Origin: Flabesymbios commensalis
Taxonomy: Eukaryota; Annelida; Polychaeta; Terebellida; Flabelligeridae
Assembly (NCBI GenBank): GCA_964017125.1
Contig: OZ024912.1
Coordinates: 82,302,658-82,366,657, forward strand
Reading direction: 5' to 3'
DNA: 64,000 bases
In this document: positions 22,171 to 32,847 of the stretch, one piece after another
How positions within the stretch are numbered: the first letter of the stretch is position 1
Layout: each line of letters starts with the position of its first letter
The notes under the pieces: generated by a model
Databases searched by the model: none
Seen by the model: only the letters and a program-made list of their open reading frames with translations
What the model was told of the DNA's origin: nothing
Position numbers and translations under genes: made by a program

Positions 22171-22830
22171 ACGATAACAATCATTTTGAATGGTATAAAT
22201 ATCAGGCCTATTATGAAAACTGATTGACGAGAGTATGTCATGACGACATCTAATAATTGATGCCTTTTAGTGACCACGGATAAAAGTCTCACATCAGTCC
22301 ATTAAACTTACAACATCAGGTTCAGCCTTGGGTGAATTGATTTAATCTGTTGTAGGCGACCTTTTATGGCGATTATGAGGCCTGAAGACATAGCCTATCA
22401 ATCACAGGACATTGACATTGATGTATAACGATAAGAATCATTTTAAAGGTAATAAAATCAGACCGCCTATTACATGTATTATAAAAATTGATTGATGAGA
22501 GCGAGTCATGACGATCTGTATGGTGGCTGTCAAGATATGGTGCAGTCACAATACATCCAAATCTATTAATGATATGTGGACACCATTTATAGCGTTATTG
22601 TGTTATCAAGTCATTTCTTTATTTATTCATGTTTTGCCATTTGCATCAAGTTTTGTACCTGGTCACGCCCAGCAAGCACCAGACTTTCACCCAATGATGG
22701 TATAATGCTGGGCCAGCGTCGCAATTACATTCTAATTATTTTCAATTGCGAACTAATCTGTATCTGTCTGTATCTGTATATTACGTGGCAGTACGCACTA
22801 TTGTGCTATCGCGCCACGGGAGTAACTTAG
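22171..22830. other. No gene recognised; weak duplications
   Basis: Repeated short stretches (TGATGAGAG/CATGACGA and TCACATCAG..CCATTGAACTT) resemble 21180-21320 and suggest an old local duplication. 22668-22720 contains a fragment of the CAGCAAACAC MITE. Confidence 0.4.
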
Positions 22831-22834
22831 CAAG

Positions 22835-23125
22835 GCCTGTTATCATTCATGATATAATTCAAAGCCTTGTGGATTTTCTGGGGTCTCGCCGGATGAAAAC
22901 TGCGCCTCCGTCCATTGAGGTTCTTTTACGTCCAACTCAAAGTCAGTCAGACGAGCCATCTGATTTACGTGGTTCTCTGAGCCCCACGACACGACATCAC
23001 TGCACGATGTCCTAGTGTATACGGCACCTGGCAGTCCCAGGCGGTCACACATCCAATTATGATCCGGGCGCGACGTTGCTTAACTTCAGTGATCGAGCCG
23101 ACAACGATGAGACAACGCCGTATTC
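22835..23125 (-). mobile_element. 5S rRNA-derived SINE (SINE3-like)
   Basis: On the minus strand, bases 23123 down to about 23018 match 5S rRNA: TACGGCGTTGTC at the 5' end, GATCACTGAAGTTAAGCAAC (box A region), GCCCGG, then TTGGATGTGTGACCGCCTGG (box C region), and a closing CAGGTGCCGTA that pairs with the 5' end. A non-5S body follows for about 180 bases (GACGTAAAAGAACCTCAATG, CATCCGGCGAGACCCC). A 5S head joined to an unrelated conserved-looking body is the plan of 5S-derived SINEs, which are transcribed by RNA polymerase III. A plain 5S pseudogene is the alternative; a functional 5S gene is unlikely because several core bases differ. Confidence 0.7.
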
Positions 23126-23299
23126 CGTCTAAAATTATGTTCATACAATAAAAAAATGTCATTAAATGCATTATCTCACAGCGTGGGCTATTAGACAATT
23201 ATTGAGACATGGTGATGATGGTACATTAAGCGTAATCAATAAGGATAAGCTGCTATACAAATCAAACAGCAGTAACTACAGTAAGATCGTGAGCTAAAG

Positions 23300-23620
23300 G
23301 AGGTACATCCAGTCTATTCTGACGTAACTATACCCTAATGGGACTATTCTACTTCACCTCCTGCCTATACACCTTTTTCAATAACAACACGCCACACGGT
23401 GAGCAACGCTGAACTGTTTTAATCAGACAACTGTTACACACTTATCAATGACAACACGCCACACAGTGAGGAACTCGGAACTGTTTTAATCAGACAATTG
23501 TTCACTGCGCAAACTCGTGCAAGCAGTCTATTAGCAGCGTATATATTGATCACACTGCTAACGGGAAATATTTAGCAGTCTATTGTTTCTCTGTCCCTGG
23601 AAGCGTGGTGAACACTGGTA
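23300..23620. repeat. Dispersed repeat with a 60-bp internal duplication
   Basis: CAACACGCCACAC and GAACTGTTTTAATCAGACAA each occur twice (about 23385-23440 and 23445-23500). Outer parts match 9020-9180 in inverted orientation. Confidence 0.6.
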
Positions 23621-23799
23621 CTTTATATTCACAGGGGGTCTGCGATCGCTTTTACAATGACGATAGTTTAACACGTGCCATGTTCGTTTATTGTTCCTAT
23701 TTGTTACGTGTTTCGCAATTTCCAGCTTCAAATAGCATAAGCATATTTCTACCGATGAAAAATACATTCCTGGCGACAACATTATATGTGGGTAATTAT

Positions 23800-23925
23800 G
23801 TTGTCACTCTGGCAACATTGATCCAACATTGGTTCAATGTCTCGTGTTTGCTGGGCATGCTCCAAATCTAAGAATGGAACCCCATGCCAAGCAAACATGA
23901 GACGTTGGCCCAACGTTGGTAGTCC
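23800..23925. mobile_element. Two half copies of the CAGCAAACAC MITE
   Basis: ACATTGATCCAACATTGGTT with CTCGTGTTTGCTGGG, then after about 30 bases GCCAAGCAAACATGAGACG with GGCCCAACGTTGG. The halves are divergent in order. Confidence 0.55.
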
Positions 23926-24736
23926 TCAGGTACCTCAGGGTGCGGAGGGGGGGGGGGGAGCCCAATTATAGAAACCGTCGGAAAGAGGAAGTTCTATTAT
24001 ACCCCAGTCACACGAGCACTTTAACGCGGATTGAATCCGGGATAAATATTATATCCCGTGTTTACCACGGGAGCGTTCACATGGTAAGCGGGGCAGATTC
24101 GGGCTACATAAGATAACACGGGATATTTACGAAAATTCTTGCCCCTACTTAGAAGGTGGGGCAAATGTTTTATCCCGGGATAAAGCGTGTAACTGATAAT
24201 ATATCCCGATATATTGTACGTCTGACCACAATATGAGCCAGACACGGGTTTAACCTGATAATTTGCATAGCGTTCCAAGAAGATGGGGTAGGCCCTATGA
24301 ATCAAATATCTTTGGTAGATGCAGTATTAAACAACAGAAAGCAGCAGAATGTATGTTTGTTGTGAATAGTCGGATAAATTTTTGTCTTAATTAAAAGTTT
24401 TGTCACAATTAAATACATAATAAAAGTTTTGTCATAATAAAATACACAATACAAGTTTTGTCATAATTAAATACTCTGCAGACAGACCCCTTCTCTATAA
24501 ATTTAACATAAAGCAAAGAACCTTCAAGAACCATTAATATTGTGAATATAGACCAGTAGTATCGTAGACGGATGAAGCTATCAGCACATTGATGAGGACT
24601 TAAAACATACTTATAAATGTGAACATCTGTGCATTTGTCTTCTAGGACAATTTACTACCTCAGTGTCCATCTGCATTCGCAAAATAGTGCATCAGGGCAC
24701 GTCGTATTTTCTTGGATGATTGCCCTATATCTAGAA

Positions 24737-24910
24737 GGTCCTATATTCAGAAGGTCTTATGTTCAGAAGGTCCTATGTTCAGAAAATATTTGTTCTGAAG
24801 GTCCTATGTCAGATGGTCTTTTATTCAGAAGGTCCTATGGTTGGAAGGTCCTATCTTCAGAAGGTCCTGTATTCAGAAGATCGTTGTTCAGAAGGTCTTA
24901 TATTGGAACA
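24737..24910 (+). repeat. Left minisatellite arm, CAGAAGGTCCTATGTT unit
   Basis: About nine imperfect units of 18-20 bp. The open frame through it (RSYVQKVLCSE-like) follows from the repeat and is not supported as a protein. Confidence 0.85.
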
Positions 24911-25501
24911 CATTTCCATCTTTCAGTTTCAGGTATAGAAACATTTTTTTTTATCTCAGTTCATTTCACGTTTCTTTTTTATTTCCTTCATAATTTTATT
25001 ATTGACTTCTTCTTGGGATACACGCGAATGAGTTCCGAAGATCCAATGTTCTTCGAAGTTCCCAAAGTTTCCAGAGCTTTGAAATCCGAACGAACCCCAG
25101 TTCCGATGTTGAGAAGCTCCGTCGTCATGCTTATGCGTTTTGCGCTGCGTCTGTTTTGTAATTGACTGATATTTGAGTTTTTTTACAATGATATCTGACC
25201 ACACTTCTGTAATTGTAGTTTATTGTGCTGCGTCTTGCGCTATATATTGCGCTGTGCCATGCGCTGTGATTCGCGCCTAGTCCCTTCTTGCACTGCGTCT
25301 TTGTGCCGTGTCTTGTGCCGCTTATTTCTCTGTGTCTTAGGGAACGTCTTACGCTGCGTCTTGATTTACGTAGGACCCTACTACTCATGCAATCACCTTT
25401 TCATGCGTAGCTGCTGTTTGCTTTTTGTTCATCGTTCCTTGCGTCTCTTCTTGTGGCGCTGTTTGTGCTGTTTTTATTTTTTTAATAAAAGACATTCTGA
25501 A

Positions 25502-25945
25502 CATGTATGAGCTTCTGAATAGAAGACCTTCTGAACATAGGACATTATGAACATGGAACCTTCTAAACAAGAGCCTTCGGAACATAGGACGTTTTGAACA
25601 TAGAGGCTACTGAATATAGGACCTTCTGAACATAGGAGCTACTGAACATAAAATCTTATAAACAAAAACCTTCTGAACATATGACCTTCTGAGCATATGA
25701 CCTTCGGAACATATGACATTCGGAACATAAGAACTTCTGAGCATATGATCTTCTGAACATATGACTTTCTGAAAATATGACCTTCCAAACATATGACCTT
25801 CTGGATATAGGACCTTTCAACCATAGGACCTTTTAAACATAGGACCTTCTCAACATAGGAACTACTGAACATGGGACCTTTTGAACCTTCCAAACAAAGG
25901 ACCTTCTGAACATACCCGTTAGGACATTCTGAAAACAAAATTGAA
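25502..25945 (-). repeat. Right minisatellite arm, inverted relative to the left
   Basis: About twenty imperfect units CTTCTGAACATAGGAC, the reverse complement of the left arm unit, so the two arms could fold on each other over several hundred bases. Confidence 0.85.
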
Positions 25946-26207
25946 CACAGGGCCTTAACCACACCAGTACTGTTTTATCCCGAGTTTATCCCCAAAACAT
26001 GTAATATGTGTGACCAGAACGAGAACTAATCCGTGTCTGTACTGGGATTAACCCGCGACAAAATCTGTTTGTGTGACCAGGAAATGTGGACTAACCCGAG
26101 TTACATATTGCGGGATAAACCCGTGATAAATAATCCGAGTCTATCCCGATTTCAACCCGAAATAAACTGTGCCCGTGTGACGGGGGTACTAGTTGGTGTT
26201 TGATAAA

Positions 26208-26320
26208 TATTACACAAGACGTTGACCTAATGTAGGTTCACTGTTGGGCCACCGTCTACCGCGTTGGCCTAACAGTGAACCTACATTTAGGTCGGCGTCC
26301 CATGTCTTCTGCGTACACAG
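26208..26320. mobile_element. CAGCAAACAC-family MITE, diverged ends
   Basis: ACAAGACGTTGACCTAATGT faces ACATTTAGGTCGGCGTCCCATGT around CACTGTTGGGCCACCGTC. Confidence 0.55.
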
Positions 26321-26348
26321 CGCTATTTTTGATTGATATATTACATGC

Positions 26349-26709
26349 CTAGGCCACTATGTTTTTCTCTCTGTTTTAGATGAGCACGCGCATTAAATTA
26401 AGGTCACACATTAAAAAAGCCATGTGTTTTTTTTCTTCCTGCCCAGCACGAAAATTTATTGTTGCAGATTTCAGAAAAAACATTCCATCCATTTCAGGAG
26501 AATAAAAACATTATCCAGCTACGTTTTTTTGTCGTCCTCATTAACTTTTTTAAAAATGTATTTTTTCGTCGCCCTCAATAATTTTTCAATAAATTTGTCC
26601 GATGTTTTTTTCGTCGCCCTCATTAACTTTTCCACAAATAGGTTGAGTGTTTGTTTTTTCTTTGGATTTTGTTTTCGTCTAAAACACAGAAAAAACCATA
26701 GTGGCCTTA
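26349..26709. mobile_element. TIR element with internal 57-bp tandem repeat
   Basis: The left end CTAGGCCACTATGTTTTTCT and the right end ACCATAGTGGCCTTAG are inverted, extending through CTGTTTTAGA on both sides. Inside, TTTTTTCGTCGCCCTCA occurs three times at a spacing of about 55 bp. Confidence 0.7.
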
Positions 26710-26799
26710 GATGTGGTGTTCATCGATTGTTAATTAGGCATTCCATCATATTCAGATGGGAAACAGATATAAGTGAGATAACATTGGCAACGGCGCGAT

Positions 26800-27230
26800 A
26801 AGCAGACATGAATCATTGGCCCAATGCTGGCTTAATGTTGGGTCAACTTCGCAGACGATGGTCCAACATTGACACAGCATTGCGTTGATCGTGGTATTTA
26901 ACAGCCTGGTAACATACATTATCTCTAATAGAGTAGACCTAGCTGTCGTTCGATGTTCAACAACAGTCAATACCGACCCAAAGACAGAAACCCAGTCTAT
27001 AATAGAGTGGAGGTCAATTACAGAATGGTATTTTAATTGACTTCTATTCCACTTCTCGGAATTTAAATTGAATAAAACATTATTAGAATTGGAACATGAG
27101 CAGAATTGAAAATGGAATTCACTTTTCATCCAGATTTTGGGGGACACATTTAACGCATGTATTATGCGTTAAACATCCCATAGGCCTAATAGTCAATTGG
27201 TATACTATTGACTTGATTAGTGTCAGTCCA
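26800..27230. other. MITE remnant and unassigned sequence
   Basis: 26815-26885 is a CAGCAAACAC-family core (TGGCTTAATGTTGGGTCAAC, GTCCAACATTGACACAGCAT). 26990-27060 has a small inverted pair around GACTTCTATTCCAC. No gene. Confidence 0.45.
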
Positions 27231-27252
27231 ATTTGTACTTAAGAACAGACTT

Positions 27253-27568
27253 GGGCGGGGGCCCTAGGGTAGTGGTTAGCACCGCTGCCTTTCACGCCAG
27301 AGTTCGGGGTTCGGTTCCCGGTCTCGACGGTTTGAAAGAAACAAAAAATGTTTCTTCCCCATCCACGTGTGAAAGTTAGTATTGTGGGGAGCCTCCGTGA
27401 CCGAGAGGTAGCGTGCTCGGCCTCAGACCGCCAGGGCTCGAATTTCGAATCCTGTGTCTGGAGGACAGTGTCATCTCAATCATCTCACCATCCTCAGGAG
27501 GTTCTCCTGGCCCAGTTTAGCTTATATGTGCACAAAGGTGGCCTAAAGCCCGATTCATTTCATTTCAT
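27253..27568 (+). mobile_element. Dimeric tRNA-derived SINE, complete copy
   Basis: Two tRNA-like heads in tandem. Head 1 (27255-27330) has TAGTGGTTAGCACCGCTG and GGGGTTCGGTTCCCGG, very close to the A and B boxes of tRNA-Glu-type genes. A linker GAAAGAAACAAAAAATG follows. Head 2 (27386-27455) has GTGACCGAGAGGTAGCGTGC and GGGCTCGAATTTCGAATCC. The body contains CCTCAGGAGGTTCTCCTGGC and the tail is a CATTT repeat. The whole is bracketed by the perfect 14-bp direct repeat TTAAGAACAGACTT (27239-27252 and 27569-27582), so both heads moved as one unit by target-primed reverse transcription. Confidence 0.9.
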
Positions 27569-28020
27569 TTAAGAACAGACTTTGTAGAAATATACCACTT
27601 TCCTGACTTACAGTTTTGCCTAATGATGAAGCTGATTATGAAAAACCATCCCGGACGTCAATAATAATGATATCATGCTCGCATCATATACAATCGTAGA
27701 CGATGGCCCAACATTAAACCAACACTGGTTCAATGTATTTGCTGGTGTGCAGCCTCAAATTTTTAACCCTTTAAGTACTATGATCGTGGGTAATCGATTT
27801 TATTATCAGATTAAATTACTGCTATTGAGAATCAAAATAATTGTGTTTTAACATCAAAATTTTCTGTAGCAAATTAAACAAATATGAGTGATTTTCGCCC
27901 ACTTGAAGTTGTGGGTCGCGGTAGCGAGACATAACTTCAAGTGGGTGGAAAATTAAATAAGCTAAATCAGCTGGTAAAGGGTTAATGTCATTGGTTTCCT
28001 GGACCTAAAGGGTTGATGTC
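27569..28020. other. Unassigned sequence with one foldback
   Basis: 27690-27755 is a CAGCAAACAC-family fragment. 27890-27955 is a clean foldback: GCCCACTTGAAGTTGTGGGT faces GACATAACTTCAAGTGGGTG around CGCGGTAGCGA. Confidence 0.6.
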
Positions 28021-28021
28021 T

Positions 28022-29567
28022 CAGTGTACTCAGTTCAGATATTGTCTCCCCACACTGACAGGGTCCGGATTTTGGCTCACCACCCTGACAGGGTTCAGAT
28101 ATTGGCCCCCCATTGACTAGGTTCAGATATTGGCTCCCCATACTGACAGGGTTCAAATATTGGCCCCCCACACTGACAGGGTTCAGATATTGGCTCCCAC
28201 ACTGACAGGGTTCAGATATTGGCTCCCCACACTGACAGGGTCCGGATTTTGGCTCACCACCCTGACAGGGTTCAGATATTGGCCCCCCATTGACTAGGTT
28301 CAGATATTGGCTCCCCATACTGACAGGGTTCAGATATTGGCTCCCCACACTGACAGGGTTCAGATATTGGCTCCCACACTGACAGGGTTCAGATATTGGC
28401 TCCCCACACTGACAGGGTTCAGATATTGGCTCCCCAGGGTTCAGATATTGGCTCCCCACCCTGAAAGAGTTTAGATAATTCTCCCCACACTGATAGAGTT
28501 CAGATATTGGCTGCCCACACTGACAGGGCTCAGATATTGGCTCCCCATGGTTCAGATATTGGCTCCCCATGGTTCAGATATTGGCTCCCCATGATTCAGA
28601 TATTGGCTTTCCATGGTTCAGATATTGGCTCCCCCAATGACAGAGTTCATATAATTCCCCCCACACTGACAGGTTTCAGATATTGGCTCCCCACACTTAC
28701 AGGGTTCAGATATTTGCTCCCCAGGTTTCAGATATTGGCTCCCCACATAGACAGGGTTCAGATATTGGCTCCCCACATTGACAGGGTTCAGATATTGGCT
28801 CCCCACCCTGACAGAGTTCAGATAATTCTCCCCACACTGACAGGGTTCAGATATTGGCTTCCCACACTGACAGGGTTCAGATATTGGCTCCCCAGGTTTC
28901 AGATATTGGCTCCCCACATAGACAGGGTTCAGATATTGGCTCCCCAGATTGACAGGGTTCAGATATTGGCTCCCCACCCTGACAGAGTTCAGATAATTCT
29001 CCCCACACTGACAGGGTTCAGATATTAGCTCCCCACACTGACAGGGTTCAGATATTGGCTCCCCAGGTTTCAGATATTGGCTCCCCATATAGATAGGGTT
29101 CAGATATTGGCTCCCCACATTGACAGGGCTCAGATATTGGCTCCCCACATTGACAGGGCTCAGATATTGGCTCCCCACATTGACAGCGCTCAGATATTGG
29201 CTCCCCACACTGACAGGGTTTAGATATTGGCTCCCCAGGTTTCAGATATTGGCTCCCCACATAGACAGGGTTCAGATATTGGCTCCCCACATTGACAGGG
29301 CTCGGATATTGCCCCACATTGACAGTGCTCAGATATTGGTTCCCCACACCGACAGGGCTCAGATATTGGCTCCCCAGGGTTTAGATATTGGCTCCCCAGG
29401 GTTCAGATATTGGCTCCCCAGGGTTCAGATATTGGCTCCCCACACTGACAGGGTTCAGATATTGGCTCCCCAGGATTTAGATATTGGCTCCCCAGGTTTC
29501 AAATATTGGCTCCCCACATTGACTAGTTTCAGATATTGGCTCCCCACACTGACAGGGTTGACAGGTT
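28022..29567. repeat. 30-bp minisatellite, about 50 units
   Basis: Unit consensus TTCAGATATTGGCTCCCCAC followed by ACTGACAGGG. The 30-bp period is a multiple of three, so long open frames exist on both strands (a DRVQILAPH-type repeat on +, a GSQYLNPV-type repeat on -). No start context, splice sites or neighbouring exons support translation. Some units are shortened by loss of the ACTGACAGGG part. Confidence 0.93.
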
Positions 29568-29674
29568 GATATAAAAAAGCAATTTCATTGTCAGCTAGCG
29601 CGCTAAACCTCAAAACATTTGCTGCACAGTTTCATGGTTAAATCGATATATTGTCCCCGACATAGCTATAGTTT

Positions 29675-29750
29675 AAAAAACAACAGTAGATTAGTAGATA
29701 CGAATCTACTGTTTTAACAACAGACTGATGTTACAAGTGTATTTTAAGAC
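29675..29750. repeat. Short foldback shared with 1329-1402
   Basis: AACAACAGTAGATTAGTAGA faces ACGAATCTACTGTTTTAACA, followed by GTGTATTTTAAGAC; reverse complement of the earlier copy. Confidence 0.6.
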
Positions 29751-30450
29751 ATAGTATCTAGCTGTAGACGGTATTCATTACAGATGCTGACCATCTATCA
29801 TTTACCTGTTCCATACTCAATCAGCAGAAAATGCATTTCCGTCACGAATATTTAGGGAAGTCTAACAAGCTTCTCACATGTCACATAATTGACTGATTGA
29901 ATTATAAAGTACACCAGGCATAGGCCGCAATTGGACTAATGTCATTATCATTGGACAAAGAATAACAGCAGTAACTGTAGACTTTTCAATCAAGCAGATA
30001 CTGATGCTTGTACTTGGAGACCAATGCTGGCTCAATGTTGGGCCAGCGTCGTAGACAGTGGACCAACATTAAACCAGCATTGACAGGATATAGTCCGTAT
30101 CGAGATTGTCAGCCTCCAGCCGACTTTACATTAAGGCCCACCCATGGTCACGGGACTAGTTCATTAGTGTGCCATTTTCAATACGCGGGGAGCGTATATA
30201 GCCCTGGAACCATTTCAACACCACGGAGAGCATATACAGCCATGCAATCATTTCGGCGACAGGAACTTATCGTACACAATAAAAAGTGAAGGTTTGTAGT
30301 CTGATATCAAGTCTGAAGACCTATCATTCGACTTTACGGACCTGTTCATTCGTGTGGTATTTCAACTCCACGGAGAGCATACAGTCCTGCAGCCATTTCG
30401 GCGCTTCGAATTTCTCGTACATATTGTCATCTCTGTCCTACCAGGTACTC
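29751..30450. other. MITE remnant and a degenerate duplication
   Basis: 30010-30085 is a CAGCAAACAC-family core. CACGGAGAGCATATACAG..CATTTCGGCG (30220) recurs as CACGGAGAGCATACAG..CATTTCGGCG (30371). No supported gene. Confidence 0.5.
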
Positions 30451-30779
30451 ATTTACACCTGAGTCAAGTAAAGCACATCAGAATAAAATGCCTTGCCCAA
30501 GAACACAAAATCGAAACAACGATATTCCCACGTTGAGGGGGGGGAGGGGGGCATGATCTTTCTCAGAAAACCTGTACCAAGCGTCGGTCCCCGTCCACGA
30601 CTTGGGCCAACATTATAATATGAACATTGGCTTAACCCCTTAACCGCCGGTGCCGCATATATTCGGGTTTTTATTTTTATTTGCACATTAAGTACCACCT
30701 TATAAACATGTTAAAGATAAAATGTGACATCAATCAGCAATATTTGAAAACAGTTGACCTCCATTTTGTCAAATCTGAA

Positions 30780-30850
30780 TAATTTTCACTCACTTGAAGT
30801 TGTGGATCGCGTCAGCGAGGCACAACTTCAAGTGGGTGAAAATTCAGATT
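30780..30850. repeat. Foldback, ACTTGAAGTTGTG family
   Basis: TTTCACTCACTTGAAGTTGTG faces CACAACTTCAAGTGGGTGAAA around GATCGCGTCAGCGAG. The stem is about 25 bp. Confidence 0.85.
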
Positions 30851-31084
30851 GAATAATTTGGCGGTTAAAGGGTTAACCCCTACAGCGCTGAAATAATTTT
30901 GTATAAACGATAGACACCAAAGGTATTTCTAAGACCGGCCTATGGCTGGCATCCTATTAAGTTTATTTATGTCCTACTTAGGGAAAAGTGGGGTACTCCG
31001 TGTAGGAAACGGTTCACATTTCTGTACACCAGTCCTTGTGAGCATGTGCAATATAATAACAATTATTTTTCTGATGTTATGAGT

Positions 31085-31448
31085 CTACGTCCATTATAAA
31101 TATGGTTACTCTTACAGTGCGGGGTCGACATTAGTCGTGAGAATCTGACGTTTACAGACGTCAGATTCTGACGACTAAAGTCGATCCCCGCGCTGCAAGG
31201 GTTAAAATTCCTAAAGCGCAATTTTTATACATAAACCTTGGGGACCAAAGGGTTTTTTATATTTGAAATCAGCATGAATGTCTTAGTTATATTTTTCTGA
31301 TTTTTCTGATCTTTCTGATGTTATGGGTCTGCGGCCATTATAAATATTTTTACTCTTACAGTGTGGGATTGACTTTGGTCGTCAGAATCTGACGTCTACA
31401 GACGTCAGATTCTGACGTCTAAAGTTAATCCCCGCACTGTAAGGGTTA
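31085..31448 (+). repeat. Two GACGTC hairpin elements in tandem
   Basis: Cores at 31108-31195 and 31366-31440. The second has a long clean palindrome (GTCAGAATCTGACGTCTACA, GACGTCAGATTCTGACGTC). Both carry the TTATGAGTCTAC/TTATGGGTCTGC flank. Confidence 0.85.
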
Positions 31449-31940
31449 ATTATCTACCCTTGAATTATGTATACAAAGTCGTCTCCAGAAATTCAATTAA
31501 GAATTGAGATGCATCCAAACACATGGGAAACAAACAATCACTTGAAAAAAATGACAATAACAACTAACTACTTGTATTTTATGTTGTGAAATTACCCTTT
31601 TTATTGTCCGCATGGAATAACATATCTGGATTCAAAATTTCCAGAAAAATCAGTATTTTCTATGCCCAATGTATTCACATTGGATCTCTTTTAATGTTAA
31701 ATGTTTCGTCCCATATATGCGTCACTAGCACATCAGGGGTTAATTAAATTCAACCGCTGGGAAAACTGAGATCAAAGTGTGAAATGTGAAGCTGACGTGT
31801 CTGGAATTGATAATATGACCCGTGCGAACGCCGTAATGATGATTTTGGAACAGCATTTTCTGGCGGCCTTTTTGTTATTCGATTTCGTACGGGTGATTGT
31901 GACCTATGTATTATACAGTCAGATTCAACTTAACCAGGGT
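31449..31940. other. No gene recognised
   Basis: AT-rich sequence without repeats or coding signal that I could identify. Confidence 0.45.
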
Positions 31941-31942
31941 GA

Positions 31943-32266
31943 ATGAATTTCTTCGACTTCTCAGTCAATTCTCAACCGATTGTCATGAAATTTAAGGGGC
32001 ACTATTTTCTAGTGATTCGGCGACTATCCTGAATATTATATTGAAAAATATAATAGGTGTATAGTCAGTCTATTTAATTGTAGTAAATATCGCCTTGTAT
32101 TTAAAAAAAAACTTTGGTTTCGTCTCAGAAATTATTTACATGTCAAATGGCGTAACTTCTGACAAACATAATCAGAGTGGTCGCCCCATGACTAGAAAAT
32201 ATTGTGTGTAAACTTTTATGAAAATTGGTTGAGAATTGACTGACAAATCAGCCAAATTCATATAGA
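31943..32266. mobile_element. Foldback MITE with arms of about 80 bp
   Basis: The left arm (GTCAGTCAATTCTCAACC-like, ATTTTCTAGT, GGCGAC) and the reverse complement of the right arm match over about 80 bases with several differences. The central 150 bases are AT-rich. No coding sequence. Confidence 0.7.
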
Positions 32267-32456
32267 CCACGTTTGATGTGAATGCTATAGCCATTCCATC
32301 TTCAAATGACGCTCAAAATCCATTCTATAAAACTTAGGATCCGCGTGTCGAAATCTATAGCTAATCAGGAAACACGGCTGCCGACTATGTTAAAAATTAA
32401 AAAAATCGATCCCCATCCACCTTTCAGTTGGTATTTAATGGCACCCATGGACCGAA

Positions 32457-32555
32457 TACAAACAACAGCAGCTGAGCCAATGCTGTTATAATGTTGGTCC
32501 ACCGTCTGCGACGCCGTACCAACATTGTAACAGCACTGGTTCAACATCGTTTTAT
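32457..32555. mobile_element. CAGCAAACAC-family MITE core
   Basis: GAGCCAATGCTGTTATAATG faces CATTGTAACAGCACTGGTTC around GTTGGTCCACCGTCTGCGAC. Ends diverged. Confidence 0.6.
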
Positions 32556-32699
32556 GTTTTTGTTTTTAACCCTTTAAACCCTCGCGATGCATTAAAGCAT
32601 CATTTTACATCTCTGAAATCAGACCTAATTTTCCTACAACTATGGGTTTTAAAATGAAAATTTCCATGAAACTGGTTTACCAATACAAGGCAATTTTCA

Positions 32700-32815
32700 T
32701 TATTTTTTCACCTACTTCAAATCGACTTCATCCACTACAAGTCGAGAATTGCGACAGCAATTCTCGACTTGTAGGGGATGAAGATGACAATGGTAAATTC
32801 AGGTTAAAAGGGTGG
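32700..32815 (+). repeat. Foldback, AAGTCGAGAATTGC family
   Basis: CATCCACTACAAGTCGAGAA faces TTCTCGACTTGTAGGGGATG around TTGCGACAGCAA. Confidence 0.85.
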
Positions 32816-32847
32816 CATATCATTATATTCTTCTATGTGTTTTTCAG

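Larger units (their letters stand above)
24000..26188. mobile_element. 2.2-kb non-autonomous TIR element with opposed minisatellite arms
   Basis: The left end TACCCCAGTCACACGAGCAC and the right end (reverse complement TACCCCCGTCACACGGGCAC) match for about 45 bases, through CGGGTTGAAATCGGGATA-like sequence. Subterminal regions on both sides are rich in GGGATA/TATCCC motifs. Inside are two arrays of an 18-20-bp unit, AGAAGGTCCTATGTTC at 24737-24910 and its reverse complement at 25502-25945. The core between them has no domain-like reading frame. No transposase is visible. The target duplication is not clear (possibly TA). Confidence 0.8.

Noticed and set aside
23018-23123. Functional 5S rRNA gene
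   Set aside because: Several conserved bases differ, there is no clear poly-T stop after the 3' end, and it continues into a SINE-like body.
22843-23198. Short minus-strand protein frames
   Set aside because: They run through the 5S-derived head and body and have no splice or homology support.
24629-25165. 178-codon open frame
   Set aside because: Half of it is the minisatellite arm of a TIR element, and the rest has no domain-like features.
24956-25204. Minus-strand frame in the core of the 2.2-kb element as a transposase remnant
   Set aside because: No DDE, zinc-finger or helix-turn-helix pattern could be recognised.
26424-26801. 125-codon frame rich in Phe
   Set aside because: It is produced by a T-rich 57-bp tandem repeat inside a TIR element.
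27255-27330. tRNA-Glu gene
   Set aside because: The acceptor stem does not pair well and the segment is the first head of a SINE with a target-site duplication.
28022-29567. Possible repetitive secreted protein of 170-200 residues
   Set aside because: Open frames exist on both strands only because the 30-bp unit lacks stops; no flanking coding signal.
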